Shown: piece by piece, positions 9,770-19,329 of the stretch
Layout: each line of letters opens with the position of its first letter
How positions within the stretch are numbered: the stretch's first letter is position 1
From: Pontibacter sp. FD36
GTDB taxonomy: Bacteria > Bacteroidota > Bacteroidia > Cytophagales > Hymenobacteraceae
DNA length: 64,000 bases
Assembly (NCBI RefSeq): GCF_015686655.1
Contig: NZ_JADPMP010000012.1
Location: 62,001 to 126,000 of the forward strand
Direction of reading: 5' to 3'
The notes under the pieces: model-generated
Told to the model about the DNA's origin: nothing
Seen by the model: the letters and a program-made list of their open reading frames with translations, nothing else
Databases searched by the model: none
Made by a program: the position numbers and the translations under genes

Positions 9770-11917
9770 CTAGACCAGTTCCTTCTCTTCAACCACAGTA
9801 ACCAACTGCTCCTGCAGACTCAGCAGACTGCCCAGGCACTTAGTATAAACACGCTGCATGCGCTCGGCAACAGTTACGGTCTGGTTGATCAGCATATTCA
9901 GTTCTTCACCCTGCAGCGAGTCTGCCGACATCCAGATCAGCTCTTCCTGTAGCAGGTACTTGCGCACTGACTGGGCTGTGTCCACGTTCTGCAGTGCCGG
10001 GAATTGGAGGGTATCCGCTTCTTTCAATATAGCCTCAAAGGCATCGCGAAGGCGGCGGAACTCAGTTGCAAACCACTTGCCCTCCTTCTCAGACATGTGA
10101 CTTCCTTTGCTGATGGCCGTATCGATTGTGTTTTGCAGATTTTGCTGCTCCTGCTGCCAGGCGCTAAACTGCTTTACCCAAGCCACCAGGAAGGTATAGC
10201 GCTGCAGTAACTCCGCTCTTTGTGCTGGTTGTGTTTGAGTCAGGAGGTAATGCACGGCAAATACTTTGGTGTCGAACCGCTGGTACCAATCTTGGTCAGT
10301 CGGAAACTCTTGTAGCCTTTGCTCTAGCAGTGCCTGGGCTTCGTGAGGCTCGTAAGAAAAGCCGTTGTGCAGGGTATAAGTCTTGCGCTTGTCCTGCTTC
10401 TGCAGAATAAGCGACAGCGTTTGGATATCCTTATACCGGCCGCTGAGTTCCTCCATCTTCTGCTGCAGGCCAGCTCCGTAAAGCGACTTCAGGGCATCTG
10501 GCAAAAGCTCGGATGTTATGCCGGCTGTCGCGACCAAAGCCTCAGGGTCTGACAGATCCAATTCGGTGAGCAGGCGGTTGTCGTATACACCCAGATAGTG
10601 CGCTTTAAAAGTGGTTTCCTGCTGCTCTGCTTCAACAAAATCCTGCACCTCTTCAGCAGGCGTGAAGGTGATGTTCGGGTGCAGTTGCAGGTTAACACGA
10701 AGCAGGTTCTGGGTAACGGTCTCTGCGAGTTTTTCTGGCTCGTTGAACAGCAACCAAGGAGAGCGCTCGTCTTCTATACCTGCAAAATAAGTGGCTTTGG
10801 CATTCTGCTCTCTTTTGTAGTTAGAAGGGTGACTGGAATACATCTCCGCCAGGTGACCGTCTTCATCAGAAAAGATAAACCGAGCACCGGCAGTATGCTT
10901 AGGCAGGTTTTCCAGGAGCGACTGCCGGTAACTTTCACGGGTCTGGCTGAGATACGCTGCGGCTTTGCTTTGGTGATAGAACAGGTTAGAGGTATAGATC
11001 TTGTTATCGATGGCCGTGGTCAGGTGGCTGTTGGAATGATCGAAAGCCTCACTGGCAGGTCCCAGACGGTAGAGCGCATTCACGATCGCATCGCTGCCGG
11101 TCACGCTTACGGCTACACGGTCAGCATTATACTCCATCTGGCGCGAAAGTGATGCGTTTACCAGGTTTATCGCCTGGTAGATTAGGGCCATGAACTTGCG
11201 GATAAGCCACACCACCGGCATCAGCAACCAGCCAAAAACAGCAAGTTGTATGTTGGAGTTCTTCCATTTTTCCAGCAGCTCGTCCCACTTGTCACGCTCG
11301 TACACAATACTCTGAATAATACTGTTTGCCATATACACGTAGCTGCCCAACTTCATACTGCTCTGCGAAAAGTGACCGAACTCGTGCGCCAGTACCGCTT
11401 TAAATTCTGTCAGGTTGATCGAGTTGACCAGCCCTAGGCCAATCAGCAGGTTTTTCTTCACTGGCAGGAAAAGGCTGAGGATGGTACTGTTATAGAACAC
11501 ACAGGCGTTTATTTCGTGGTTCACGAACACCTTGTGGGGCAGGGGGGCATTGGTTTCGGCACAAAGCTGTCGGATGAATGAGAAGAGCTGCGGGTGTTCA
11601 TCCTCTGTTATTTCCACATTCAGCGGATTGTTGGTGTCGTGTTTCTTGAAGAGAAACTTCAGCATAAAACCGAACAGCATACCCGCCATACCTATTGCAC
11701 CAAGCTTCAGCAGAATAGTCCACCTGTTGACTGTTTCCATTGGGTATAGAACGGCTAGGTATAGCAGGTAACCGGCCAAAGCCACCATAGCCAGGTATAG
11801 CACCAGGAACACCAGCATGGCCAGCAGTACATACACTACCTGGCTTTTGTAGGATGACGGGGGGAGTGTATAGCCAGCAGGTATACACTGAGGACTTTCA
11901 GGGTAAACTTGTTTCAT
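9770..11917 (-). CDS. M48 family membrane metallopeptidase
   Basis: The 715-residue protein has two or three transmembrane segments at residues about 27-90, then a zinc protease domain with HEFGH (H178, E179, H182) and a likely third ligand Glu in QMEYNADRV about 70 residues later. It is longer than HtpX or Oma1 (about 300) because of a helical C-terminal extension of roughly 350 residues, as in other large Bacteroidota M48 proteins. It probably degrades or processes membrane proteins at the inner membrane. The start at 11917 places the first helix after a short Pro-rich leader. Its upstream region holds three AGGTATA-type motif copies. Confidence 0.85.
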   Translation of the reverse strand: MKQVYPESPQCIPAGYTLPPSSYKSQVVYVLLAMLVFLVLYLAMVALAGYLLYLAVLYPMETVNRWTILLKLGAIGMAGMLFGFMLKFLFKKHDTNNPLNVEITEDEHPQLFSFIRQLCAETNAPLPHKVFVNHEINACVFYNSTILSLFLPVKKNLLIGLGLVNSINLTEFKAVLAHEFGHFSQSSMKLGSYVYMANSIIQSIVYERDKWDELLEKWKNSNIQLAVFGWLLMPVVWLIRKFMALIYQAINLVNASLSRQMEYNADRVAVSVTGSDAIVNALYRLGPASEAFDHSNSHLTTAIDNKIYTSNLFYHQSKAAAYLSQTRESYRQSLLENLPKHTAGARFIFSDEDGHLAEMYSSHPSNYKREQNAKATYFAGIEDERSPWLLFNEPEKLAETVTQNLLRVNLQLHPNITFTPAEEVQDFVEAEQQETTFKAHYLGVYDNRLLTELDLSDPEALVATAGITSELLPDALKSLYGAGLQQKMEELSGRYKDIQTLSLILQKQDKRKTYTLHNGFSYEPHEAQALLEQRLQEFPTDQDWYQRFDTKVFAVHYLLTQTQPAQRAELLQRYTFLVAWVKQFSAWQQEQQNLQNTIDTAISKGSHMSEKEGKWFATEFRRLRDAFEAILKEADTLQFPALQNVDTAQSVRKYLLQEELIWMSADSLQGEELNMLINQTVTVAERMQRVYTKCLGSLLSLQEQLVTVVEEKELV

Positions 11918-12218
11918 GAAAAGGTGGGTATAATTATTTCTTATACCTTAAATATAAGTATTATTCTATACCTGATACTTTACCTGATAAAGATTTTTTG
12001 CACCAATTGCGGTTCTTTTTTAGACCGATAGTGTGACTGGCAAAAGTGAATTACAGTATCTAACAACGCTGGAGTGGATGATTTCTGTGAAAGTGGACGG
12101 AATATAGTTGAATGAAAATTGGGAGTGCCTGAGTGGCAAGGTATATACTGAAGTACCACCCTGTGCAATAAGCACGCAGTAGTTTGGCGGGCAAGGAAAA
12201 GCTGTAAGGAGATGTCTA
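11918..12218. other. Non-coding spacer, no gene seen
   Basis: This spacer separates the M48 gene start from the end of the RND operon. It carries three copies of the AGGTATA/TATACCT motif (11942-11948, 11967-11973, 12139-12145). A 96-codon minus-strand ORF (11980-12270) has no recognisable features and overlaps the operon terminator, so I do not call it. Confidence 0.6.
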
Positions 12219-12253
12219 TAAAAAAAGAGTGCCCGGAAACCCAGGCACTCTTA
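12219..12253 (-). terminator. Terminator of the RND efflux operon
   Basis: Read on the minus strand, AAGAGTGCC(T)GGG pairs with CCCGGGCACTCTT-type sequence (stem about 12226-12252, loop TTT) and is followed by a run of seven T residues. It lies about 40 bases beyond the stop codon of the pump gene. Confidence 0.8.
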
Positions 12254-12291
12254 ACAAACAAACTAATCACTATTCTATCTATTTATACTTG

Positions 12292-15200
12292 TTATACTTT
12301 CTTGCTCCGACTGTAGGCCAGGTAGTATACCTGGGGCAGCACGATCAGCGAAAGGATCATACAGATCATCAGACCACCCACGATCATAATGGCCAGTGGC
12401 TTCTGAATCTCAGAGCCCATACCTGTCGAAAGAGCCGCAGGCAGCAAGCCTGCAGAACCCATGATGGCAATCATAAACACAGGTCTTATACGACTATACA
12501 CACCTTCCGAAATGGCTTGCTGCAGTGGTAAGCCCTTGCGCAGGTATTCCTTCATCACGGCGATCAGAATGATGCCGTCGATAGTGCCCACCCCGAACAA
12601 AATAATAAAGCCTATACCTGCCGAAATGCCGAAAGTAGTGCCCGTAAGCCACAGCGACAGAAAGCCACCGATAAAGGCGAACGGAATCGTGATAAGGGAT
12701 ATAACCGTGTCTTTCAGGTTGCCGAAGTTCACGAACAACAGGAAGAAGATCATCAGGAGTGAGATCGGCACAATGTAGCTCAAACGCTTGGTTGCTCTTT
12801 CCTTGTTCTCGAATTCCCCGGCCCAGGTTAGCCTGTAACTCTCCGGTAACACTACCTGCTCTTCTACAAGTTTCTGTGCCTCCTCCACAGTACTGCCCAG
12901 GTCACGCCCTCGCACCGAAAAACCTACGGCAATGTAGCGGCTACTTCCCTCGCGGTAGATAAAGGCAGGCCCTGTAAAGAAACCCACATCGGCAATCTCG
13001 TAGAGCGGGATCATAGAGCCACTGTTGGCTGGCACCAGAATGTTCCGGATCTCGGCCTCTGATTTACGGAATGGCTCTGCATAACGCACCCGTACATCAA
13101 ACATGCGTTCATCTTCATAAAACGTAGTAGCTGCCTTACCGCCAATCGCCATTTCAATCACCGCCTGCGCATCGGCCATGCTCACGCCGTAGCGTGCCAT
13201 CCGGGTTTCCTCCAGCTTGATGCGTAGCTCTGGCAAACCAATGTTGCGGTAAATGTTCAGGTCTTCTATACCTTCCACATCTTTAATGGCTGCAGCCACC
13301 TGGTCTGCTGTGTTTTCCAGTTCAAAGAGATCATTGCCGAATATTTTCACTACCAGCGAACTCTTCACCCCCGATACATATTCTTCCACATTGTCCATGA
13401 TAGGCTGACTGAAACCGAAGGTGACGCCAGGGTATACAGCCAGCGACTGTTCCATCTCCGAGAGCAGTTCCTGTTTAGAAATCTTCCGGCTCCAGTCGCT
13501 TTCGTCATGGAGCTGCACGTGGAATTCGATATTGAAGAAGCCTGTCGGGTCAGTGCCGTCGTTCGGACGACCCGTTTGCGTTAGCACAAAAGCTACTTCG
13601 TCAAACTCCCGGAACTTGGCTTTCATCTCTTTGGTCAGCTTCACCGACTCGTCCAGGCTTACGCTGTTTGGTAGGGTTGCCCTAACATACAACGCCCCCT
13701 CGTTCAGCTGCGGAATAAACTCTGTTCCCAATCGACTGAAGCCAAAACCGCAGACAATCAGCAGTCCTCCGAAGAGCATTACCGTCAGCTTCTTGTTGAT
13801 GGCACCCAACTGGTAGAGCTTAAACATAGCTCCGCGAATGAAATTGGTAATCGGGTTTTCGCGGTCTACTACGTTTTTGTTGAGCAGCACCTTACACATG
13901 GCTGGTACATAAGTTAAGCTGAGCAGCACAGCCCCGATCAGGGCATAGCCCAGCGTAAATGCCAGCGGTGAGAACATCTTGCCTTCCACCTTCTGGAAAG
14001 TAAAGATCGGCATCAAAGCTACGATCAGAATGATCTGCGCAAAGAAGATAGACTTAGCCACGGAGCGCGTCTGATTCTTGATGATCCCTAACTTCGAAAT
14101 CTTGTTAAATCGTGACATACCTAGCTGCTGCGCCCGTTTGTCGAGCCCCACAAACACGTGCTCTACCACCACCATGGTACCCTCAAGCAACAGTCCGAAA
14201 TCCACGGCACCTATAGAGATCAGGTTGGCAGGCAAGCCCTGAATGCGCAGCATCACAATCGCGAACAGAAAAGCCAGCGGAATGACCGAAGCCACGATAA
14301 CCGTGGTGCGCCAGTTGAACAGGAAGATGAACACCAGCACCGATACCAGGATGATCCCTTCCAGCAGGTTGTGCGTTACGGTACGTACCGTGTTATCAAC
14401 GAGCACGGTTCTGTCATGGAATGGCACGATCTTGACATCGGCTGGCAGAATTCTGGTGTTGAGCTCCTCTATCTTGTCTTTCAGCCTTTCAATTACTTCG
14501 CTCGGATTTTCACCACGCAGCATAATCACGATGCCCTGTACCAAATCATCGTCGTCGTCCAGTCCGACCTGGCCCAACCGCGGCTTGGCAGAAATCTTGA
14601 CATCAGCCACATGCTTTACCAGCACCGGGGTGCCGTTTACGTTTTCGATCAGAATATTTTCGATGTCGGCCACACTTTCCAGCAAACCAACGCCGCGTAC
14701 CACATAAGCCTGGTCACCTTTGTCGATCACGTCGCCGCCTACGTTGATGTTGCTGTTCCCAACGGCCTCAAAAACATCCAGGGGTGAGAGGTTGTAGTTG
14801 GCCAGCTCCACAGGGTTCACCTGTATTTCGTAGATCTTTTCTTCACCACCAAAACTCACCACCTCGGCTATACCTGGCACACCTACCAGTTCCCGCTCCA
14901 CTACCCATTCGTGCAGGGCAGCCAGATCGCTGATTTCACGCGATTTGCTTTTAAGTACATAACGGAAAATCTCGCCGGTGGCTCCTGAAGGGGGCTCCAC
15001 TTCTGCCTCGGCCCCCTCCGGCAACTCGATGCTTTGCATACGATTGGAGGCGTATTGCTGGGCATAAAAGTCGTCCACGTTCTCGTCAAACAGCACCGTT
15101 ACCACCGACAGTCCGAAAAGGGAGGTGGAACGCACCTCGGCTTTGCGGGGAATGGTGTTCATCTGGCGTGTGATCGGCAGGGTGATAAACTTCTCCACCT

Positions 15201-15387
15201 CCTCAGCACTGCGGCCTGGCCATTGGGTAATGATACGGGCCCTGGTATTAGTTACGTCAGGAAAAGCCTCAATAGGGGTGTTGATATAGCTGATGATTCC
15301 CGCCGCTACCAACAGCGCCGTCAGGAAAAAGACGATGACGTGGTTTTTAAGCGAGAACGATACTAAACTCTGAACAAATTTATCCAT
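12292..15387 (-). CDS. CzcA/CusA-type heavy-metal efflux RND permease
   Basis: The 1031-residue inner-membrane proton antiporter has the full HME-RND layout: TM1 at about 12-35, a large periplasmic domain, TM2-6 at about 340-530, a second periplasmic domain and TM7-12 to the end. The proton-relay segment in TM4 is GAVDFGLLLEGTMVVVE: D396 and E409 match CzcA D402 and E415, but the position of CzcA D408 is Glu (E402). It is the last gene of an operon with its adaptor (24-bp gap) and outer-membrane channel. The likely substrate is a divalent cation (Zn, Co, Cd, Ni) or Cu/Ag, which sequence alone does not settle. Confidence 0.93.
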   Translation of the reverse strand: MDKFVQSLVSFSLKNHVIVFFLTALLVAAGIISYINTPIEAFPDVTNTRARIITQWPGRSAEEVEKFITLPITRQMNTIPRKAEVRSTSLFGLSVVTVLFDENVDDFYAQQYASNRMQSIELPEGAEAEVEPPSGATGEIFRYVLKSKSREISDLAALHEWVVERELVGVPGIAEVVSFGGEEKIYEIQVNPVELANYNLSPLDVFEAVGNSNINVGGDVIDKGDQAYVVRGVGLLESVADIENILIENVNGTPVLVKHVADVKISAKPRLGQVGLDDDDDLVQGIVIMLRGENPSEVIERLKDKIEELNTRILPADVKIVPFHDRTVLVDNTVRTVTHNLLEGIILVSVLVFIFLFNWRTTVIVASVIPLAFLFAIVMLRIQGLPANLISIGAVDFGLLLEGTMVVVEHVFVGLDKRAQQLGMSRFNKISKLGIIKNQTRSVAKSIFFAQIILIVALMPIFTFQKVEGKMFSPLAFTLGYALIGAVLLSLTYVPAMCKVLLNKNVVDRENPITNFIRGAMFKLYQLGAINKKLTVMLFGGLLIVCGFGFSRLGTEFIPQLNEGALYVRATLPNSVSLDESVKLTKEMKAKFREFDEVAFVLTQTGRPNDGTDPTGFFNIEFHVQLHDESDWSRKISKQELLSEMEQSLAVYPGVTFGFSQPIMDNVEEYVSGVKSSLVVKIFGNDLFELENTADQVAAAIKDVEGIEDLNIYRNIGLPELRIKLEETRMARYGVSMADAQAVIEMAIGGKAATTFYEDERMFDVRVRYAEPFRKSEAEIRNILVPANSGSMIPLYEIADVGFFTGPAFIYREGSSRYIAVGFSVRGRDLGSTVEEAQKLVEEQVVLPESYRLTWAGEFENKERATKRLSYIVPISLLMIFFLLFVNFGNLKDTVISLITIPFAFIGGFLSLWLTGTTFGISAGIGFIILFGVGTIDGIILIAVMKEYLRKGLPLQQAISEGVYSRIRPVFMIAIMGSAGLLPAALSTGMGSEIQKPLAIMIVGGLMICMILSLIVLPQVYYLAYSRSKKV

Positions 15388-15410
15388 TGTGTGTGTCTGT
15401 GCTCCTCCTC

Positions 15411-16544
15411 TTAGTTCTGAATTTGGTTATAGATAAGCAGGTGGTTTTCGGTCACGACCTTGTCGCCTTCTTTCAGGCCTGCTTTTACCATCACAGTATT
15501 TTGGGTCTGGTACACGGGCTCGAGCTGCACAATGTCGAAACTGCAGCTGTCGCGGTACACCACCACCTGGTGTCTTGAGTTCGAGAAGATCATGGCTTTG
15601 GCGGGGAAGGACAAAAGGTGCTGTTGCGCATCGTTCTGGCCCGTATTATCCTGTGTTACCGATACATTGACAAACATCTCAGGCTTCAGGAGCAGATCAC
15701 GGTTCAGGATGCTAATGCGGGCCTTCAATACACGCTCCTCGGTATCAAAAGTATTGGCCAGCCGGTCTATTTTACCTTTGAATACCTGATCGGGATAGGC
15801 AGAAGCCTTTACTTCAACCTCCATACCTTGCTTTACACTGCTCAGGTTACCTGCGTATACATTAGCCATTACCCAAACCTCTTCCAGGTCCGCAATGGAG
15901 AACAGCGGATCATCACCGGCTTCGATCTGCTGGCCGCCCACGATGTTTTTAGACACAATGTGACCGCTTAAAGGAGCCTTAATGATGAGCACACCCCGTT
16001 CCAGGCTACCACCGTAGATGCCCAGGTTTTCCTGTACTTTGGTGATCTCCAGCTGAGCCATCTCTACATCCTGCTGCGCCTCTATAAGTTCGCGTTCTGA
16101 AGCTACGCCATCTTCAAACATTTCCTGGGTGGCCGAAAGCTGGCGCTGCGCCAACTTCAGCTGCGCCTGGGCTGTGCGTAGCTCCGCATTCAGGCTGCTA
16201 AGCTCCGGACTGCGTACTTCAAGCAGCACAGTGCCTTTCTTTACATAATCCCCTAAAGAGAAATTGACCTTCGACACCACGCCATCCAGCAGGGGCACGA
16301 AACGGTAGTACTTCTCCGGGTTGCTCATCACCCTGCCTGTTAGCTGAATGTGGTTATGCTCGGTGGACGGTGCTACATCGGCCAGCTTTATGTTTTTAGC
16401 CAGCTGCGCAGGCAGGCAGTAGCCTTCTTGCTGAGCAGCGGTTGCTTGTTCGAGATCATTCGAGCTCTGGCAAGCTGTTAGGAGCACTGCAAAACAAGCT
16501 GCAGCTGAAATCTTGTTGAGACGGTTTATATAAGGGTAAATCAT
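15411..16544 (-). CDS. RND efflux periplasmic adaptor (CzcB/CusB-like lipoprotein)
   Basis: The 377-residue membrane-fusion protein starts with a lipoprotein signal ending in LLTAC (C25). It then shows a lipoyl/barrel-sandwich half (VNFSLGDYVKKGTVLLEVRSPE), an alpha-helical hairpin (about 115-180), the second half motif (IKAPLSGHIVSKNIVGGQQIEAG) and a beta-barrel domain. It links the inner-membrane pump to the TolC-like channel. Its start overlaps the end of the channel gene by 4 bp (ATGA type), indicating translational coupling. No long Met/His-rich metal-binding insertion is seen. Confidence 0.92.
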   Translation of the reverse strand: MIYPYINRLNKISAAACFAVLLTACQSSNDLEQATAAQQEGYCLPAQLAKNIKLADVAPSTEHNHIQLTGRVMSNPEKYYRFVPLLDGVVSKVNFSLGDYVKKGTVLLEVRSPELSSLNAELRTAQAQLKLAQRQLSATQEMFEDGVASERELIEAQQDVEMAQLEITKVQENLGIYGGSLERGVLIIKAPLSGHIVSKNIVGGQQIEAGDDPLFSIADLEEVWVMANVYAGNLSSVKQGMEVEVKASAYPDQVFKGKIDRLANTFDTEERVLKARISILNRDLLLKPEMFVNVSVTQDNTGQNDAQQHLLSFPAKAMIFSNSRHQVVVYRDSCSFDIVQLEPVYQTQNTVMVKAGLKEGDKVVTENHLLIYNQIQN

Positions 16545-17857
16545 AGGTCAGTTCCTGTTAATAGGTTGAGTTCTTCTTTTTTGGATTCCAGGCTTCGGAT
16601 GGTGTCGAAGTAGAGGAGCTTGTTTTCTTTGAAGGCCTCGAAGAAATCGAGAAACTCCAGCAGGCTGATGTTCTTGCGCTGAAAGTTGCGGCTTACGCCT
16701 GCCAGCACTTCGTCGAGCTCGTTGATGAAATTCCCATCAATAGACTGATAGAAAGCTGCCAGCTGTTGATAGTCTTTGAAAGCCTTTACAACCTCGTTCT
16801 GAGCTTCATTTACCCGAAGCGAATGCAGGTGCCTGCTTTGCTGTACCCGGGCTTGTGCCGCTTTTATGTTGCCCCGGTTACGGTCGAAAACGCGCAGGTC
16901 CATGGCAACCCCAAAGCCGATGAAGTTGAGCAGGATGTTACCGCCGCGGTCGTAGTTGGTGTTAAACCGAAGGTCAGGCACGCGCATGGCCCGCTCCAAC
17001 GTGTGCTCGGCCTCGCTCACCCGTAAATCAAGCGCAGCTACCCGTACAGTAGGATTCTGGTGTTCGGCCAAGGTGAGTAAACTGTCAAGCGGTTGGTTTA
17101 ATAGTAAAGTCTTGCTGGGGAGTAAGCCTGCATCGGTCAGGTATAGGGCAGTGTGAGCCGGCAGCATCATCAGCGATTTCAGGTCTTTCTGTGCCTCGTT
17201 ACTTTCCTGTAACGCCTCGTTCAGCTCGGCTCGCAATGACAGGTCCAACGCTCTGATCCGATAGAAATCAGCTTTAGAGATGTTGCCATTGCGCAGCTGT
17301 GCCTCCTGTGCCCGAATGAGTTGCGATAGCACATTCTGCTGCTGCCGAAGGAGGCGCACGTTGTTCTGGTGGTAGAGTAACTCAGAGAGCTGGGTTCTGA
17401 ATTCGGCCTTCAGTGAGAGTAGCATCTCAGTATAAGCTGTCTGGGCCAGCTCCCGGTTTGCTACCTGCAGGGAGATGTTCTTTTTGCGCTTGCGGGCCGT
17501 AAACACTAGTTGCTCCAGCTGCACAGAAATCTGTCTGTTCTCGCCGAAACCGTTTCTAAAAAGTGGTGGATTTCCGTCTCCGTTGGCTACCTGGTGGGGA
17601 GTAGCCCAAAAGTTTACCTCGCTAATTTCCAGTTCTGGGTTGGGCCATGCCTTCGCTTGCAGGATCAGCGCTTCTGCCTGGTCAATATTCAGCCTTTCGG
17701 CAATCAGAGCCAGGTTCTTTTCAAGGAAAAGTGCCTCAGCCTCGACTCTCGATAGAGAAAGGGTGTCTGGTTGCTGCTCCTTCATCTGTGCCTGGGTAAC
17801 ACCGAAAGAGCAGAGCAGCAAAAGCCAGATAACGTGTTTTAAGAACTTGATTGTCAT
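16541..17857 (-). CDS. TolC-family outer-membrane efflux channel (CzcC-like)
   Basis: A start at 17857 gives 438 residues with a clean signal peptide (MTIKFLKHVIWLLLLCSFG, cleavage after TQA). An upstream in-frame Met at 17890 would put eleven odd residues before the signal and is less likely. The mature protein has two repeated long-helix units typical of outer-membrane efflux proteins (QAEALILQAKAWPNPELEIS near the start, HTLERAMRVPDLRFNTNYD in the second repeat). It is the first gene of the channel-adaptor-pump operon, and a TAnnTTTG element lies 31 bases upstream of the start. Confidence 0.9.
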   Translation of the reverse strand: MTIKFLKHVIWLLLLCSFGVTQAQMKEQQPDTLSLSRVEAEALFLEKNLALIAERLNIDQAEALILQAKAWPNPELEISEVNFWATPHQVANGDGNPPLFRNGFGENRQISVQLEQLVFTARKRKKNISLQVANRELAQTAYTEMLLSLKAEFRTQLSELLYHQNNVRLLRQQQNVLSQLIRAQEAQLRNGNISKADFYRIRALDLSLRAELNEALQESNEAQKDLKSLMMLPAHTALYLTDAGLLPSKTLLLNQPLDSLLTLAEHQNPTVRVAALDLRVSEAEHTLERAMRVPDLRFNTNYDRGGNILLNFIGFGVAMDLRVFDRNRGNIKAAQARVQQSRHLHSLRVNEAQNEVVKAFKDYQQLAAFYQSIDGNFINELDEVLAGVSRNFQRKNISLLEFLDFFEAFKENKLLYFDTIRSLESKKEELNLLTGTDL

Positions 17858-17887
17858 GCTGTAAACCGTAGCTTGTAAATTGTGCCA

Positions 17888-17895
17888 CAAAGCTA
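17888..17895 (-). promoter_or_regulatory. Candidate -7 element for the efflux operon
   Basis: On the minus strand this reads TAGCTTTG, a full match to the Bacteroidota -7 consensus TAnnTTTG, 31 bases upstream of the chosen channel start. No good TTG -33 box is seen 19-21 bases further upstream, as might be expected for an activator-dependent promoter under the neighbouring response regulator. Confidence 0.4.
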
Positions 17896-17961
17896 CAGCG
17901 ACAACATTAAAGGCATCTTTGGCCTACATTAGACTTCAATTAGAGGGATATTATTTTAAGA

Positions 17962-19329
17962 TTAGGCTGCAGGAAAAATCAGCTTTACTTCGGTTCCCTC
18001 GTGAGGAACAGAGGAAATGGCTATGTCGAAGTTGCAAAACTCAGCAATGTGCTTTGTCAGTGACAAGCCTACGCCATGGCCTGGCTTCAGGTACTGGGTG
18101 TTGCTTCCCCGGTAAAAGAGATCAAACACTCTATCCTGTTCCTGCACAGGTATACCGGGGCCGTGATCCTGCACGAGTAAGGTCAGTTGTCGCTGCTCGG
18201 TAAGCGCAATTTTCAAAGTCACTTTTTGATCTTCTGAAAATTTAAGCGCATTGTCTATAATGTTGGTAATGGCTGTAGCGACCAGATCCGGGTGAGAACG
18301 CAGTTGCAACAGTTCACTTTCCTCTACCTCCATTATGGTCTCTACTTCTGCTTTAGGATACTTGTAATGGATTTTTTCCAGCACCTCCCACAGTAGCTCG
18401 TCGAGCCTGAACAGCCGGTAAGTAGAAGGGGAGGTGTTGTTTCTCAAACCGCTGATTAGCAGTAGCCCTTCGATTACCGAATTCAGGTCAGAAGTGCTCT
18501 TCACTATTTTCTGCAGCACCTGCTGGTATTCCTGGGGGCTTCTTTCTTTATCCAGACTAAGCTCTGCCTCACCCAAAATAGCTGCAAGCGGCGTTTTCAG
18601 CTCGTGCGATACATTTTTCAGGAAGTGTTTCTGATGATTTACGCCCGCCTCCAATCTTTCCAGAAATGTGTTGAGTGTTTGTGTCAGCTCACTGAGTTCG
18701 TCACCCGGCTTGTTTACCTGTGGGAGGCGGGAATTAAGATTTTCTGTAGAAATGGTGTTTACCTGGCGAAGTATAGAAGAGAAAGGCTTGAACGTCTTCT
18801 GCGCCAGCACTACGTTGAAGATGTAATTTATCAGGATGCCCACCAGGAAAAGACCGCCCAAAATAACACTTAGGTTGTATAGCCGATCTTGCCCGGTTAT
18901 ATCCACTCCGGAGCTTATGATGACAAAGTCACCCTGGTTATCTTCGTAGTAAATGCCGGCATATTGCAGCCCTTCAGCTCGAAAATTGTGCTTACCCCTG
19001 CGGCGAATCTGGTTCAGAATAAGCTCATCCACCGGATAGGAACTCAACTCCGGCACAAAGGCCACATTGCCGTTGGCATCATAGATCTGGAGCGTTTCCT
19101 TGTCCAGGGTATTCAGGTATCTTCTCTCATACTCCTGGTACTTCTTCTTGTTCAGTTCGTCTTTCTCCAGAAATATAATAGCCGATAGCAGCGCACGGTT
19201 CTCCAGTTTGCTATAGAACGCATTGATTGTAAGGTTTCTATACAGGTATAAAATGCTGCCAAAAACAAGCAGAAGGGTAATAGCGCAGACAAGCGTAGAC
19301 CGTAAAGCAAGTTTCTGTTTAAGATTCAT
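17962..19329 (-). CDS. Sensor histidine kinase, probable metal sensor (CzcS/CusS-like)
   Basis: The 455-residue kinase has TM1 at about 10-30, a periplasmic sensor of about 120 residues, TM2 at about 152-174, a HAMP region (PFSSILRQVNTISTENLNSRL), an H box with H242 in FLKNVSHELKTPLAA, an N box (NIIDNALKFS) and G boxes (VQDHGPGIP, GHGVGLSLTKHI). It overlaps the response regulator gene by 11 bp. Its place directly upstream of and in line with the RND operon suggests that it senses the exported metal; this is an inference from context. Confidence 0.92.
   Translation of the reverse strand: MNLKQKLALRSTLVCAITLLLVFGSILYLYRNLTINAFYSKLENRALLSAIIFLEKDELNKKKYQEYERRYLNTLDKETLQIYDANGNVAFVPELSSYPVDELILNQIRRRGKHNFRAEGLQYAGIYYEDNQGDFVIISSGVDITGQDRLYNLSVILGGLFLVGILINYIFNVVLAQKTFKPFSSILRQVNTISTENLNSRLPQVNKPGDELSELTQTLNTFLERLEAGVNHQKHFLKNVSHELKTPLAAILGEAELSLDKERSPQEYQQVLQKIVKSTSDLNSVIEGLLLISGLRNNTSPSTYRLFRLDELLWEVLEKIHYKYPKAEVETIMEVEESELLQLRSHPDLVATAITNIIDNALKFSEDQKVTLKIALTEQRQLTLLVQDHGPGIPVQEQDRVFDLFYRGSNTQYLKPGHGVGLSLTKHIAEFCNFDIAISSVPHEGTEVKLIFPAA

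Noticed and set aside
11980..12270. 96-codon minus-strand ORF in the spacer after the RND operon
   Set aside because: It overlaps the operon terminator, and its composition does not look like coding sequence.
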